DNA of 35,244 bases from Flammeovirga sp. SJP92 (GTDB lineage Bacteria; Bacteroidota; Bacteroidia; Cytophagales; Flammeovirgaceae): NCBI RefSeq assembly GCF_001583495.1, contig NZ_LQAQ01000033.1, positions 1-35,244 of the forward strand, written 5' to 3'. Positions 35,041-35,244 of this stretch are shown piece by piece. The notes under the pieces were generated by a model, which was not told the DNA's origin, ran no database searches, and worked only from the letters and a program-made list of their open reading frames with translations. Position numbers and translations under genes: made by a program. Numbering within the stretch: position 1 is the first letter of the stretch; each line of letters starts with the position of its first letter.

Positions 35041-35244
35041 ATGAACGACAAACTAATTACAAGGATTTAATTTCAATAAAATAAGTACTAAGTCAAAAAT
35101 AAATCATAGTTCATTCTAATTTATTTTTTGTGAGTTCAACGCTAAAAAACGTATTAATAGTGGTTCTATTGAAAGTTTTTTGAAGGAAGTAATCGCAAAA
35201 CAATAAATAGAATTAGTATTAGATAATTTTGAATTTGTACTTAA
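35041..35244. other. Tail of the window after the LacI-family gene
   Basis: The last 204 bp are AT-rich. I see no open reading frame of note, no strong hairpin and no clear promoter. The next gene must begin beyond the window. Confidence 0.5.

Overview
The window looks like a marine Bacteroidota polysaccharide utilisation locus (PUL). Evidence for the phylum: a SusC/SusD pair, lipoprotein signals, a type IX secretion (T9SS) C-terminal sorting domain, an AT-rich sequence, A-rich leaders instead of strong Shine-Dalgarno sites, and one good TTG-N20-TAnnTTTG promoter. A Cytophagales genus such as Flammeovirga is plausible, but that is an impression, not shown here. No rRNA, tRNA, CRISPR array, transposase or phage gene was seen.

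Layout, all on the minus strand except two regulators. (1) 17655 down to 2 is a tightly packed enzyme operon: GH95, a parallel beta-helix protein, PA14-containing GH31, sulfatase, alpha/beta-hydrolase esterase, three more sulfatases, GH97, and a fifth sulfatase whose C-terminus seems cut short. (2) 27327 down to 18011 is the uptake operon: SusC, SusD, an IPT-domain surface glycan-binding lipoprotein, and a second beta-helix protein carrying a PA14-like domain, an acidic linker and a T9SS tail. (3) 33010 down to 28970 is a uronate operon: ExuT-like MFS transporter, DUF4861 lipoprotein, GH88 unsaturated uronyl hydrolase. An AraC-family regulator (27975, plus) diverges from susC and a LacI-family regulator (34003, plus) diverges from the transporter operon.

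How it may work (inference): the T9SS-exported beta-helix protein cuts a sulfated, uronate-containing polysaccharide at the surface. The SusD and IPT proteins bind the products and SusC imports them. Periplasmic sulfatases and the esterase strip substituents, while GH95, GH31 and GH97 remove alpha-linked side sugars. GH88 releases unsaturated uronate for the MFS permease. GH88 implies that a lyase acts first, yet no recognised lyase is present, so the two paralogous beta-helix proteins are the best candidates for an undescribed enzyme family. The substrate is not fixed by the sequence; an algal sulfated glycan with uronate and L-fucose or L-galactose fits.

Regulation: a perfect palindrome TGCAATCGATTGCA occurs ahead of the GH95 operon (17801) and ahead of the transporter operon (33352), with a shorter form ACAATCGATTGT at 33469. 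This ties operons 1 and 3 together, probably through the LacI protein. No copy was seen near susC, which may answer to the AraC regulator.
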